Part shown: one piece after another, positions 28,680-37,911 of the stretch
Layout: each line of letters opens with the position of its first letter
How positions within the stretch are numbered: the stretch's first letter is position 1
NCBI RefSeq assembly: GCF_042678145.1
Contig: NZ_JBHUDG010000050.1
Location: 1 to 64,000 of the forward strand
Direction: 5' to 3'
DNA: 64,000 nucleotides
Source of the DNA: Pseudopedobacter beijingensis
GTDB lineage: Bacteria; Bacteroidota; Bacteroidia; Sphingobacteriales; Sphingobacteriaceae
The notes under the pieces: generated by a model
Told to the model about the DNA's origin: nothing
The model's input: the letters and a program-made list of their open reading frames with translations, nothing else
The model's database searches: none
Translations under genes and position numbers: made by a program

Positions 28680-29119
28680 AAGTACAAATGAATATGATAC
28701 CTGTATCAAATCAGTAAAATTCATCAATAGTAACGGAGTGGAAATGTATCTCTAAATAATCCTGAATAGACTTCGATTGAGTTTATCCTAAGAGATCGGC
28801 CTGACAAAGGAAATACTTTTTGGATACTCTGCTCCTCCTATTATGGAAAAATAACGAAGGATTTTAGAAATACCTATTTGGGGTGAAATCCTCTGCAAGC
28901 AGTTAAAATACACACTCAGTTATTTAACCAAAAATACACTAAGCCCCCTTTGCTATAGTTTGATTGGAGCTATATTGGAGCTACACTATAGCGATGAACC
29001 AAAAAGTTCTATTAAAAAACTGCGTCTACAGCATTTAAACAAGGTATAAAAAAACACTTTTTCAACAGAAAAATACACTAAGCCTCAATAAATCAAGAAT
29101 CTGAATGCAGGTCATAAGC
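28680..29119. repeat. Intergenic region with 11-mer repeats and bracketing repeats
   Basis: No gene is supported here. A TTCGATTGAG palindromic repeat lies at 28771-28806. Identical 16-bp direct repeats AAAAATACACTAAGCC lie at 28930-28945 and 29069-29084. Between them, GCTATAGT (28952-28959) and ACTATAGC (28985-28992) form an inverted repeat around two tandem 11-mers, ATTGGAGCTAT and ATTGGAGCTAC (28963-28984). The region lies between convergent genes. Confidence 0.75.
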
Positions 29120-30157
29120 TCAATTAACCTCTATCCCATCTTTAACACTATAAACTATTTTTTCAGGATATTTATCCTTAATGAGTTTAGCTGCAATTTT
29201 GCTTTTCCCTCCATAGCTGCAACAACAAATAATATTATTGACATTCTCTAAACTATCAAGTTTATCAGGTATAGTACTTAAAGGTATATTTACACCACCT
29301 TTATTGTAATCTTCAAATTCCCATTCCTCTCTCACATCTATCAGAAAATATGGATGGTTAGGTTTCTCGATTTCTACAATATCTACTTCCACTACAGTAT
29401 TTTTTTTTGGCAAATCTAAATCTTTTCTCTCCTTTTTTGCAAATGTAAAAATCTTGTGATCAGCAGTTAAAGCATCGTAAACCAAAAGTTTATCCGACAA
29501 AACCTCTCCTGTTCCGGTGATAATCTTGATGGCTTCATTAGCCATCATTGTTCCCATAATTCCAGGCAAAACACCCAAAACACCAATTTCAGAGCAATTG
29601 GGTACCGTATTTTTGTCCGGAGCTTCAGGATACAAATCTCTATAGATACGACTTCCCTTATAATTAAAAACCGCAAGTTGTCCTTCAAACTTAAAAAGAG
29701 ATGCCGAAACCCAGGTTTTACCTAAACTTACGCATATATCATTCACCAGATAGCGGGTAGTAAAATTATCCGATCCATCTAAAATCAAATCAAAACCAGC
29801 AAATATATTCTTTGCATTATCAATAGTCAGCTTATCTACAATAGCTTCAAATACGGACAAAGGATTCAATAACCTAAGTTTTTCTACTGCCACCTCAGCT
29901 TTATACCTGCCTATATCCGCAGGAGTATATAGAATCTGACGATGCAGATTACTTACTTCCACCTTATCAAAATCTATAACAGCAATATGACCAACACCCG
30001 CAGATGCCAGATAAAGCATTGCCGGACAGCCTAAACCACCTGCACCTATAAATAATACTTTTGACGCTTTCAGTTTCAGCTGTGCTTCAAGCCCAAATCC
30101 ATCCAAAATCAACTGTCTCGAATACCGGGCTATTTCATCTTTTGTTAATGCTTGCAT
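29120..30157 (-). CDS. thiF: ThiF/MoeB-type adenylyltransferase with rhodanese domain
   Basis: A 345-residue E1-like enzyme that would adenylate the C-terminal glycine of ThiS for sulfur transfer. Residues 1-240 have the nucleotide loop GAGGLG (38-43), NLHRQILY and a catalytic-type Cys188 in VPNCSEIG. The C-terminal rhodanese domain carries the active-site loop ICCCSYGGKS. I start at MQALTKDEIARYSRQ, the usual family start; an ATG 21 bp upstream is possible. As the last thi gene behind the TPP riboswitch, thiamine use is more likely than molybdopterin use. Confidence 0.88.
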   Translation of the reverse strand: MQALTKDEIARYSRQLILDGFGLEAQLKLKASKVLFIGAGGLGCPAMLYLASAGVGHIAVIDFDKVEVSNLHRQILYTPADIGRYKAEVAVEKLRLLNPLSVFEAIVDKLTIDNAKNIFAGFDLILDGSDNFTTRYLVNDICVSLGKTWVSASLFKFEGQLAVFNYKGSRIYRDLYPEAPDKNTVPNCSEIGVLGVLPGIMGTMMANEAIKIITGTGEVLSDKLLVYDALTADHKIFTFAKKERKDLDLPKKNTVVEVDIVEIEKPNHPYFLIDVREEWEFEDYNKGGVNIPLSTIPDKLDSLENVNNIICCCSYGGKSKIAAKLIKDKYPEKIVYSVKDGIEVN

Positions 30158-30178
30158 CTGAATATCTATTGTGTACAA

Positions 30179-30286
30179 ACTATGGACAATGAACTATATA
30201 AAACTATGAATGATGAACTTATAGAATCTTGGATTTAAAAAACAATAAACTATGGTCTATCGACTATAGACAATGGACTATATAAA
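30179..30286. repeat. Short direct repeats between thiH and thiF
   Basis: ACTATGGACAATGAACTATA (start 30179) and ACTATAGACAATGGACTATA (start 30263), each followed by TAAA, match at 22 of 24 positions. A small hairpin GTCTAT-CGACT-ATAGAC lies at 30255-30271. They occupy the only long gap inside the thi operon. Confidence 0.7.
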
Positions 30287-30298
30287 GCCACAAACTTT

Positions 30299-31414
30299 CT
30301 ACCCCATTACTTTATCCCAATCTTTCCAAACCGGTTCATATCCCTGTGATGCTATTACTTTAGCTATTTCCTTAGGCGACCGTTCATCAGAAATTTCGAA
30401 CTGCTCTAATGATGTGGTATCCGAACAGTAACCACCAGGATTAGTCTTTGATCCTGCACTCATAGAGGTAATCCCTAAATTCACAATATGATTTCTGAAC
30501 TTCTCCGATTCCCGGGTAGAGATAGACAGTTCTACTTCCTCATTAAATATCCTGTAAGCGCAAATAAGTTGCACCAACTCTTTATCAGACATTTCTACTT
30601 TAGGTTCTAAACCCCCACTAAAAGGTCGTAATCTCGGAAAAGACAAACTATATTTTGTTTTCCAATAGTTCTTTTCCAGATATTGCAAATGCAGTGCAGT
30701 AAAAAAGTTATCAGTTCGCCAATCCTCCAATCCAATTAAAACCCCCAAGCCCATTTTATGTATGCCTGCCCTTCCCAATCTGTCAGGAGTTTCCAGTCTG
30801 TACAAAAAATTAGATTTTTTACCTTTAGGATGATGTTTTTTATAATCTTCCTGATGATAGGTTTCCTGATAAACCAGTACTGTATTTAAACCCAAAGGAA
30901 TTAATTCTTCATAATCTTCCTGATCTAACGGTTGCACTTCCATAGATATATGAGAAAAATGCGGCCTTATTAATTCCAGAGTACGTTTAAAATAATCAAC
31001 ACCTACAGTTTGGTTTGCTTCTCCGGTAACTAGTAAAACATGATCATACCCCAGTTCTTTAATTACGCTAACTTCTTGCATAATCTCCATAGGATTCAGC
31101 GTCCGGCGTTTAATTTTATTATCTAAACTAAAACCGCAATAAGTACAAATGTTATTACACTCATTAGAAAGATAAAGCGGAATATACATCTGTATAGTTT
31201 TACCAAAGCGTTTTTGGGTAATGCTTTTACTCAACTGTGCCAGAGGCTCCAGGTATTGGAGAGCAGCCGGTGATATTAAAGCCTTAAAATCTTCTAATGT
31301 CCGTTTATCTTTATGTAAAGCCTCTTCAACATCAATATGGTTTTTAGCATAGATAGAAGCTTTTACATCTTCCCAACTATATTGAGTAAATATATTTGCA
31401 AAACTATTGTTCAT
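30299..31414 (-). CDS. thiH: 2-iminoacetate synthase ThiH
   Basis: A 371-residue radical SAM enzyme that splits tyrosine to give dehydroglycine for the thiazole ring of thiamine. The 4Fe-4S motif CxxxCxxC is C86-C90-C93 in ECNNICTYCGF. Late motifs include STRESEKFR and SMSAGSKTNPGGY, typical of ThiH. Its start overlaps the stop of thiG by 11 bp. Use of ThiH rather than ThiO suggests an oxygen-sensitive tyrosine-based route to the thiazole. Confidence 0.96.
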   Translation of the reverse strand: MNNSFANIFTQYSWEDVKASIYAKNHIDVEEALHKDKRTLEDFKALISPAALQYLEPLAQLSKSITQKRFGKTIQMYIPLYLSNECNNICTYCGFSLDNKIKRRTLNPMEIMQEVSVIKELGYDHVLLVTGEANQTVGVDYFKRTLELIRPHFSHISMEVQPLDQEDYEELIPLGLNTVLVYQETYHQEDYKKHHPKGKKSNFLYRLETPDRLGRAGIHKMGLGVLIGLEDWRTDNFFTALHLQYLEKNYWKTKYSLSFPRLRPFSGGLEPKVEMSDKELVQLICAYRIFNEEVELSISTRESEKFRNHIVNLGITSMSAGSKTNPGGYCSDTTSLEQFEISDERSPKEIAKVIASQGYEPVWKDWDKVMG

Positions 31415-32168
31415 CTAAAAAAGCGGTTAAAGGACTACTTGCTACAGCTTTTGAACTTATATTACCCAATTTGGCTTCGTAAGCCATTCTTCCACTCTCT
31501 ACAGCCATTTTAAAGGCTACAGCCATTTTAACCGGATTTCCCGCTACAGCTATAGCAGTATTCACCAAAACAGCATCGGCCCCCATTTCCATAGCCAATG
31601 CGGCATGTGAAGGCGCACCAATTCCTGCATCTACTATAACAGGAACCACACTTTGTGCTATAATAATCTCCAGAAAATCAAATGTTTTCAATCCCTTGTT
31701 ACTACCTATAGGTGCACCCAATGGCATAACTGCACTGGTTCCCGCATCTTCCAGCCTTTTACATAAAACCGGGTCGGCATGAATGTAAGGCAACACCTTA
31801 AAGCCCAGCTTAGCCAATTCTTCGGTAGCTTGTAGGGTTTCTATCGGGTCGGGCATTAAGTATTTGGGATCCGGGTGGATCTCCAGCTTTACCCAATCCG
31901 TTTCTAAAGCTTCACAAGCCATCTGTGCCACAAACACAGCTTCTTTAGCGGTTCTTACACCAGACGTATTGGGCAGAATATTAATTCCCGGATGTTTTAC
32001 ATATTGCAAAATATCCTCTTCATTTTTATCAAAATCCACCCTTTTAAGTGCTACTGTTACCAACTCTGATTCCGACGCCAAAATGGCCTCCTGCATCAAT
32101 TGGTTAGAGCTAAACTTCCCGGTACCCATAAATAACCGGGAACCAAATATTTTATCTGCTATCTGCAT
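31404..32168 (-). CDS. thiG: Thiazole synthase ThiG
   Basis: A 254-residue TIM-barrel enzyme that builds thiazole phosphate from deoxyxylulose phosphate, dehydroglycine and ThiS thiocarboxylate. Visible are FGSRLFMGTGKFSS, NTSGVRTAKEAVFVAQMA, VKLEIHPDPKYLMPDP (the Schiff-base lysine region) and VIVDAGIGAPSHAALAMEMG. The length is normal. It follows thiE by 17 bp and overlaps thiH. Confidence 0.97.
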   Translation of the reverse strand: MQIADKIFGSRLFMGTGKFSSNQLMQEAILASESELVTVALKRVDFDKNEEDILQYVKHPGINILPNTSGVRTAKEAVFVAQMACEALETDWVKLEIHPDPKYLMPDPIETLQATEELAKLGFKVLPYIHADPVLCKRLEDAGTSAVMPLGAPIGSNKGLKTFDFLEIIIAQSVVPVIVDAGIGAPSHAALAMEMGADAVLVNTAIAVAGNPVKMAVAFKMAVESGRMAYEAKLGNISSKAVASSPLTAFLDEQ

Positions 32169-32185
32169 CTTGAAAAATTCAAAAG

Positions 32186-32839
32186 TTAAACTTCAAAAAC
32201 TCTATTTTTCTGGTAATCATTAATCGTATGATATATCTCTGAGATTAGACTAACCGGGGACTCACTTGTATTCAGCAATCCGGAAATAGCAAAACCGTGT
32301 ATTCCAAGTTCCAACAAAGGCTTCACCGCTGCTTCATCTAGCCCACCTATAGCTATAATTGGTGTTTTCACTTGTGCTTGCTGAAGTCCGATTAATATTT
32401 TGCGATAGCCTTCTAAACCTAATATCGGACTCAATTTTGCTTTTGTAGCTGTAAAAGCATAAGGCCCCAAACCTACATAATCAACGCCTTCTGTATGCCT
32501 CAATATTACATCCTCTAAGGTATTTGCCGTTCCCCCTATCAGTTTCTGTACTCCCAGTATTTCCCTGGCTAATGAAATCTTATCATCAGTAAGTCCCAAA
32601 TGAACCCCGTCTGCGTCCATTTCTTTAGCAATGTGGATATAATCGTTGATCAGTAAACGAGCTCCATACTTCTCACATTCTACCTTTGCAAAAGCTGCTT
32701 CTGAACGAACAAAATCCAATGACTGTTCTTTAATCCTGAGTTGTATCCAATCGCAACCTGCATCTAAAGCTCTTTTGATGTTTCTGATATGCGAGCCAGA
32801 ACGATCGGCTTGTGAAATGTATTGAATTTGAGAAATCAT
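32186..32839 (-). CDS. thiE: Thiamine-phosphate synthase
   Basis: A 217-residue enzyme joining HMP-pyrophosphate and thiazole phosphate. Family motifs are DWIQLRIKEQ, RLLINDY, DGVHLGLTD, GGTANTLEDV (replacing the more usual G-x-S-x-H) and AIGGLDEAAV. It overlaps thiD by 4 bp (ATGA). It is the better conserved of the two thiE-type genes in the operon and probably the active synthase. Confidence 0.94.
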   Translation of the reverse strand: MISQIQYISQADRSGSHIRNIKRALDAGCDWIQLRIKEQSLDFVRSEAAFAKVECEKYGARLLINDYIHIAKEMDADGVHLGLTDDKISLAREILGVQKLIGGTANTLEDVILRHTEGVDYVGLGPYAFTATKAKLSPILGLEGYRKILIGLQQAQVKTPIIAIGGLDEAAVKPLLELGIHGFAISGLLNTSESPVSLISEIYHTINDYQKNRVFEV

Positions 32840-33585
32840 CTTCCTGAGTGATAACCTAATGCCGTAGCATTACTGTTTAAAAAACGTTCTATATAATCTT
32901 TTCCATGAGTACAGGCAGTTAACAAATCGTTTCCCTGAGCCACAAAAGCTGCTATGGCCGACGATAACACACAGCCCGACCCATGTTTGGCAGACAAAAT
33001 CTGATCCTGCCCACAGATTTTAGTATACTGTCCTTTGCTAAATAAATAATCTGTCCCTTTTTCCTGAGGATGATGCCCGCCTTTTAATAATAAATGGCAG
33101 TATGCCGACCATTGTTTTGCTATTTCTTCTACTTCATAACCTAAACTTAACTTCAACATTTCATTATAGTTAGGAGTTATCATATAAAGTTTTTGAAGAA
33201 GATGTTCCCAGCTATTCTGATCTATATCCTGATGAAAATTATAACCAGAGCTACTTTGTAAAATCGGATCTAAAATTATCTTTATTGTACTCTTATTAAG
33301 TTTTAAATAATCTACCAGTTCATGCAATACACCTATGTTTTCCACTATACCAATTTTACATACTTTAAAATCCGTCTCCTCAAAAAGTACTTCCAATTGG
33401 TCCTTCATCTCCTGAAAAGACAACCAATGTGATTTAAACACTTTAACAGAGTTCTGAATAGTCCATGCTGAAGGAACGCCATAAGCGTAAACACCCAGAT
33501 TTTCCATTGTTTTTATATCTGCCAGAATACCTGCTCCTCCCGTAGGATCAAAACCAGCTATCACCAAAACCTGTGCTCTATCCAT
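32836..33585 (-). CDS. thiD: Hydroxymethylpyrimidine (phosphate) kinase
   Basis: A 249-residue ribokinase-fold enzyme that phosphorylates HMP and HMP phosphate. GFDPTGGAGILADIKT at the start, ILDPILQSSSG in the middle, TPNYNEM, LLKGGH and the anion-hole segment KHGSGCVLSSAIAA are all present. It is slightly shorter than the usual 260-270 residues. It overlaps the upstream thiE-like gene by 8 bp and the downstream thiE by 4 bp. Confidence 0.95.
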   Translation of the reverse strand: MDRAQVLVIAGFDPTGGAGILADIKTMENLGVYAYGVPSAWTIQNSVKVFKSHWLSFQEMKDQLEVLFEETDFKVCKIGIVENIGVLHELVDYLKLNKSTIKIILDPILQSSSGYNFHQDIDQNSWEHLLQKLYMITPNYNEMLKLSLGYEVEEIAKQWSAYCHLLLKGGHHPQEKGTDYLFSKGQYTKICGQDQILSAKHGSGCVLSSAIAAFVAQGNDLLTACTHGKDYIERFLNSNATALGYHSGR

Positions 33586-34165
33586 TTTTTATCTTTTTAA
33601 ATTGTCTCAATGGATCATCACCCGTCATCCAGATAAAACCTAAGAATGCGGCACCATAAAACCCATAACTTTTCAGCTCTGACAAATTGGTATCATTTAT
33701 TCCTCCAAGAGCAACCAAACAATTACTTTTACACAAAGTATATAAATCATTATTATCCAATACATTTGAGAAATATCCTTTTTTGGATATACTGGAAAAA
33801 ACGGGACTTACAAATTGGTAATCAAATAAAAAGTCTGAAGCTATTTGCTGTAAATCATGTACAGAACTGCTTAATATTAAACGTTTCTCTTTTTTACTGT
33901 CTATATATTTCAGTGCTATTTCTTGTTCTGCTTCCTTAAAATGGAGTCTTTTTATAGAATAATCTGTAGCCACTTCACGAAACTGGTGGATAACCACCCG
34001 ATTGATATAAGCGGGATTTAGCTGATTTAAAAAAGCAACCATAGTAGCTTTATCCCATCCGGGCTTACGTAAATGAAAAACAGACAGTCCTTCGGCAAAC
34101 ATTTCATTTACCAACATAGCTTCTTCTTTCACTTCACCCGGATCAGATATCACTATAATTTTCAC
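33578..34165 (-). CDS. ThiE/TenI-like protein
   Basis: A 195-residue TIM-barrel protein of the thiamine monophosphate synthase/TenI family. It keeps LSVFHLRKPGW and VALGGINDTN, but the phosphate and substrate loops differ from true ThiE: NxxD is replaced in VVIHQF, and DGVHL becomes KRLHF. TenI-type proteins aromatise thiazole phosphate or have unclear roles. Located between thiC and thiD in the operon, it is probably a specialised paralogue, not a spare synthase. A degenerate ThiE is the alternative. Confidence 0.8.
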   Translation of the reverse strand: MKIIVISDPGEVKEEAMLVNEMFAEGLSVFHLRKPGWDKATMVAFLNQLNPAYINRVVIHQFREVATDYSIKRLHFKEAEQEIALKYIDSKKEKRLILSSSVHDLQQIASDFLFDYQFVSPVFSSISKKGYFSNVLDNNDLYTLCKSNCLVALGGINDTNLSELKSYGFYGAAFLGFIWMTGDDPLRQFKKIKNG

Positions 34166-34169
34166 TTAT

Positions 34170-36053
34170 TTACAAATAAATTTCACTTCCCTTGGCGGCA
34201 AACTCTTTTGATTTTTCGGCCATTCCGTTTTCCAACGCGTCTTGATCAGAAAGCCCCTGTTCTTTGGCGTAAGCTCTAACATCCTGTGTAATTTTCATAG
34301 AACAGAAATGCGGACCACACATCGAACAGAAATGAGCTATTTTAGCCCCTTCCGCTGGTAAAGTCTCGTCATGAAACTCTCTGGCCGTATCAGGGTCTAA
34401 AGCCAAATTAAACTGATCTTCCCATCTGAACTCAAAACGAGCTTTACTTAAGGCATTATCTCTGTACTGTGCTCCAGGATGACCTTTAGCCAAATCTGCC
34501 GCATGTGCCGCTATTTTATAGGTAATTACACCATCTTTAACGTCTTTTTTATTAGGTAAACCCAAATGTTCTTTTGGAGTTACATAGCATAACATGGCTG
34601 TGCCGTACCAGCCTATCATTGCAGCACCAATTGCCGAGGTAATATGATCGTAACCCGGAGCAATATCGGTAGTTAGAGGTCCTAAAGTATAAAAAGGAGC
34701 TTCTGAGCAATGTTCCAGCTGTTTTTCCATATTCTCTTTAATCATATGCATAGGAACGTGTCCCGGACCTTCAATAATAGTCTGTACATCATGTTTCCAT
34801 GCTATTTTGGTCAGCTCGCCCAAAGTTTCAAGTTCAGCAAACTGAGCGGCATCATTAGCATCTGCCAAAGAGCCCGGCCTTAATCCATCTCCCAAAGAGA
34901 AAGAAACATCATAAGCTTTCATGATCTGGCATATTTCTTCGAAATGCGTATACAGAAAATTTTCCTGATGATGAGCTAAACACCATTTAGCCATAATAGA
35001 GCCCCCTCTTGATACAATTCCGGTAACTCTGTTTGCCGTTAATGGAATATAACGTAACAGCACACCTGCATGGATGGTAAAATAGTCTACACCTTGCTCA
35101 GCCTGCTCTATCAATGTATCTCTGAATAATTCCCAGGTGAGGTCTTCAGCTTTTCCATTTACCTTTTCTAATGCCTGATAAATGGGCACTGTACCAATTG
35201 GCACCGGAGAATTTCTAATAATCCATTCACGGGTTTCATGTATATTTTTCCCGGTAGATAAGTCCATAATGGTATCTGCACCCCATCTACAAGCCCAAAC
35301 AGCCTTTTCAACCTCTTCTTCTATAGACGAGGTTACTGCCGAATTTCCAATATTGGCATTAATCTTTACCAGAAAATTTCGACCAATAATCATCGGTTCC
35401 GCTTCCGGGTGGTTAATATTGGATGGAATAACAGCTCTTCCCGCCGCAACTTCCTGTCTTACAAATTCGGGTGTAATCTGCTTTTGAGGTGTATTGGCTC
35501 CAAAGCTGTTTCCAGCATGCTGTTTTGCCAGATAAGCATGATCTCCATTTAAGAGTTCGTCCAGCTGCTCTATACGTTGGTTTTCCCGAATAGCAATATA
35601 TTCCATTTCAGGCGTAATGATGCCTTTTTTAGCATAATGCAATTGGGTAACATTGGCACCCATTCTGGCTTTTAATGGTTGCGTGTTCCTTACAAATCGT
35701 AAATGATCTAATTTTGAATCATTTAAACGTTGTTTACCATATTCAGAACTGATATCAGCTAACCTTTCAACATCTTCACGTCCTATAATCCAGGATTCCC
35801 TCAATCTGGGCAAACCTTTTTTAACATCAATTTCAATATCCGGATCAGTATACGGACCGCTAGTGTCATAAACCGTAACAGGAGCGTTAGGTTCCGTCAA
35901 ACCAAAACCGTTATGCACTTTGGTTTCGGTAAGACTTATTTCTCGCATAGCGACATCAATATCATGTAACTGTCCTTTGACATAAATTTTTCGGGATGCT
36001 GGAAATGGCTCCCTGGAAATAATCTGTGTTTCTTTTTCTTGAGTTTTCATCAT
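34170..36053 (-). CDS. thiC: Phosphomethylpyrimidine synthase
   Basis: A 627-residue radical SAM-type enzyme that converts aminoimidazole ribotide to HMP phosphate. The C-terminal iron-sulfur motif CSMCGPHFC (C576, C579, C584) is intact, and RMGANVTQLHYAKKGIITPE, SRGGSIMAKWCLAHH and EGPGHVPMHMI are characteristic. The length is normal. It is preceded by thiS and followed by the thiE/tenI-like gene 4 bp away. Confidence 0.98.
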   Translation of the reverse strand: MMKTQEKETQIISREPFPASRKIYVKGQLHDIDVAMREISLTETKVHNGFGLTEPNAPVTVYDTSGPYTDPDIEIDVKKGLPRLRESWIIGREDVERLADISSEYGKQRLNDSKLDHLRFVRNTQPLKARMGANVTQLHYAKKGIITPEMEYIAIRENQRIEQLDELLNGDHAYLAKQHAGNSFGANTPQKQITPEFVRQEVAAGRAVIPSNINHPEAEPMIIGRNFLVKINANIGNSAVTSSIEEEVEKAVWACRWGADTIMDLSTGKNIHETREWIIRNSPVPIGTVPIYQALEKVNGKAEDLTWELFRDTLIEQAEQGVDYFTIHAGVLLRYIPLTANRVTGIVSRGGSIMAKWCLAHHQENFLYTHFEEICQIMKAYDVSFSLGDGLRPGSLADANDAAQFAELETLGELTKIAWKHDVQTIIEGPGHVPMHMIKENMEKQLEHCSEAPFYTLGPLTTDIAPGYDHITSAIGAAMIGWYGTAMLCYVTPKEHLGLPNKKDVKDGVITYKIAAHAADLAKGHPGAQYRDNALSKARFEFRWEDQFNLALDPDTAREFHDETLPAEGAKIAHFCSMCGPHFCSMKITQDVRAYAKEQGLSDQDALENGMAEKSKEFAAKGSEIYL

Positions 36054-36070
36054 ATTAAGTTTTATGGAGA

Positions 36071-36277
36071 TTAACCACCCTGAGTGGCTTTAATAAGCAT
36101 GATTTCGTCGTTTTCCTGGATAAAGACCGTTTTCCAAACCGACTTTTCAATAATTTGCTGGTTAATAGCTACCGCTACACCATAATTTTGTATGGTAGGA
36201 AAAAGTTCCTTAAGCAAAGCCAATACCGTAACCGATTGGTCTATTTCTTTAAACTGATTATTGATTTTAATTTTCAT
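36071..36277 (-). CDS. thiS: Sulfur carrier protein ThiS
   Basis: A 68-residue beta-grasp protein ending in the required GlyGly (ATQGG), which ThiF adenylates and which becomes a thiocarboxylate donor for ThiG. It is the first gene of the thiamine operon, about 75 bp downstream of the TPP riboswitch. Confidence 0.95.
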   Translation of the reverse strand: MKIKINNQFKEIDQSVTVLALLKELFPTIQNYGVAVAINQQIIEKSVWKTVFIQENDEIMLIKATQGG

Positions 36278-36330
36278 TCCTAACAGTTATTACAAAACTT
36301 TAGGAACGACCGCACAGACGTTGCTATACA

Positions 36331-36348
36331 GAGCTATAGGTGTAGCTC
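36331..36348 (-). promoter_or_regulatory. Hairpin in the riboswitch expression platform
   Basis: GAGCTA / TAGCTC with a 6-nt loop lies just 3' of the aptamer and before thiS. Without a T-run it does not look like an intrinsic terminator. It may take part in control of translation initiation. Confidence 0.4.
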
Positions 36349-36351
36349 TCT

Positions 36352-36429
36352 ACTTTTCCCTTCGGCAGTATGAACTGCATCAGGTTCGGAGGGTATAATC
36401 TCAGCCCGCATACGGGACACCCCTAAAGT
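36352..36429 (-). ncRNA. TPP riboswitch (THI element)
   Basis: Read on the minus strand, the leader contains GGGGTGTCC, GGCTGAGAT, ACCCTCCGAACCTGATGCAG and GAAGGGAAAAG, the conserved pyrimidine- and pyrophosphate-sensing parts of the thiamine pyrophosphate aptamer. P1 forms between ACTTT (36429-36425) and AAAGT (36356-36352). It precedes thiS, so it controls the whole thi operon. Confidence 0.95.
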
Positions 36430-36474
36430 TTGCTTCAAAGCTAGACATTATTTTTATATATCAAGACTTAAATT

Positions 36475-36482
36475 CAAAATTA
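36475..36482 (-). promoter_or_regulatory. Possible thi operon promoter (-7 box)
   Basis: TAATTTTG on the minus strand fits the Bacteroidota -7 consensus TAnnTTTG. It lies 46 bp before the 5' side of the riboswitch. No convincing -33 TTG was found at the right distance. Confidence 0.35.
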
Positions 36483-36625
36483 CCTATTTAACCTTTCCAG
36501 AAAGGCCTACAGATTTCCAGAATCTTAGCCTCTCCTTTATACTCCAATACACTCCTCCGCCTCATTCAATTGTAAAAATTTAACTGCATTTACCAATCTC
36601 TTCTAAAAAACGGAACATAACACAA

Positions 36626-36633
36626 TATATTTG
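36626..36633 (+). promoter_or_regulatory. Possible promoter (-7 box) of the MFS gene
   Basis: TATATTTG fits TAnnTTTG and lies 54 bp before the chosen ATG at 36688. The -33 element is not evident. Confidence 0.35.
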
Positions 36634-36687
36634 CCCCATTGTTATTCTACGACACCTATTCGGGGTGCAGTTTTCAATACACAAAAC

Positions 36688-37902
36688 ATGACTACGACAC
36701 AACTAAAGGCCAGCAAGCCTAAAAATGAGTCTGTCGCCACTTTATTAGCATTTATTTTAATCCCGCTATCGGGTCTGGCAACAGACATTTATATTCCGTC
36801 ATTACCAAGTATGGCTAAATCATTAGAACTTAGCGATACCCACGTACAGGCGACATTGAGCTTATTTCTGATTAGTTATGGAATCTCTCAATTATTTGTA
36901 GGAAGTATTCTTGATAGTTTTGGCCGATACAAGATATGCCTGGTATCTTTACTCATATTTGCACTGGCGAGTTTGGTTATTGCCTCTACTCACAATATTT
37001 ATCTTATTTATTTGATGAGAATTATTCACGGTATAACCACAGGAGCCATAATTGTAGCAAAAAGAGCTTTCTTTGTGGATGTTTACCAGGGCGATAAACT
37101 TAAACATTACCTGAGCCTTTTCACCATCATTTGGTCTGCCGGACCTATTGTTGCTCCTTTTTTAGGTGGTTATCTTCAAACTGCATTTGGTTGGGAATCT
37201 AACTTCTATTTCTTGGCTTTGTACGGTTTTGTCATGTTCTTTTTAGAATTGGCATATAGTGGCGAAACTATTAAAGCGTACAGCGATTTTAAACTCAGTA
37301 AAATTACCGGTATTTATGTAGACATGATTAAAACCAGCACCTTCTCTTTAGGAATTATTATGCTTGGATTAGCCTACAGTATGGTTATGGTTTACAATAT
37401 GAGCGGACCTTTTATTCTGGAACATGACATGCATTTAAGCCCTGTAATTGTTGGGTATAGCTCTCTATTTCTGGGATTAGCCTGGATGACCGGAGGGTTT
37501 ATCAGTAAAGGAACCCTGCATGTTTATTTTTATAAGAAGATGGCCATTAACCTGGGTTTTCAATTATTTTTTGCCATCATCATGCTCATCAGTTCCATGT
37601 ATATTTCTAACGTTTTTACCATATTGTTTTTTGCTTTTCTGATACATACCTCTGCCGGATTTACTTTTAACAATTATTTTTCTTACTGTCTGGCCAGATT
37701 TCCCCAGAATGCAGGCATTGCTGGTGGCCTAACCGGTGGTATTACCTACGTTATTGTTTCGCTGATTAGTTATGCGGTAGTTTCTCTCCTACCGGCTACC
37801 GGAGAGACGGAATTAAGCTACAGTTACACTATACTTATTATTGCTTCAGTGCTGATAATGAGTATTATTTACAAATACCGTACAGCATCAGACACCCCTT
37901 AA
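36688..37902 (+). CDS. MFS drug-efflux transporter, Bcr/CflA type
   Basis: A membrane transporter of about 404 residues with twelve predicted helices. The first helix contains ATDIYIPSLPSMAKSL, the hallmark of Bcr/CflA (DHA1) multidrug transporters, followed by motif A-like GSILDSFGRYKICL. I chose ATG at 36688 (MTTTQLKASK), 19 codons inside the longer frame, because the longer N-terminus would overlap the -7 box and lacks family similarity. The nuclease gene follows 9 bp later, so the two may be cotranscribed. The substrate is unknown. Confidence 0.88.
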   Translation: MTTTQLKASKPKNESVATLLAFILIPLSGLATDIYIPSLPSMAKSLELSDTHVQATLSLFLISYGISQLFVGSILDSFGRYKICLVSLLIFALASLVIASTHNIYLIYLMRIIHGITTGAIIVAKRAFFVDVYQGDKLKHYLSLFTIIWSAGPIVAPFLGGYLQTAFGWESNFYFLALYGFVMFFLELAYSGETIKAYSDFKLSKITGIYVDMIKTSTFSLGIIMLGLAYSMVMVYNMSGPFILEHDMHLSPVIVGYSSLFLGLAWMTGGFISKGTLHVYFYKKMAINLGFQLFFAIIMLISSMYISNVFTILFFAFLIHTSAGFTFNNYFSYCLARFPQNAGIAGGLTGGITYVIVSLISYAVVSLLPATGETELSYSYTILIIASVLIMSIIYKYRTASDTP

Positions 37903-37911
37903 ACATACGCT

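Noticed and set aside
28952..28992. Inverted repeat GCTATAGT/ACTATAGC as a terminator of the glycosyltransferase gene
   Set aside because: It is 270 bp after the stop, has no T-run, and is better explained as part of the 11-mer repeat locus.
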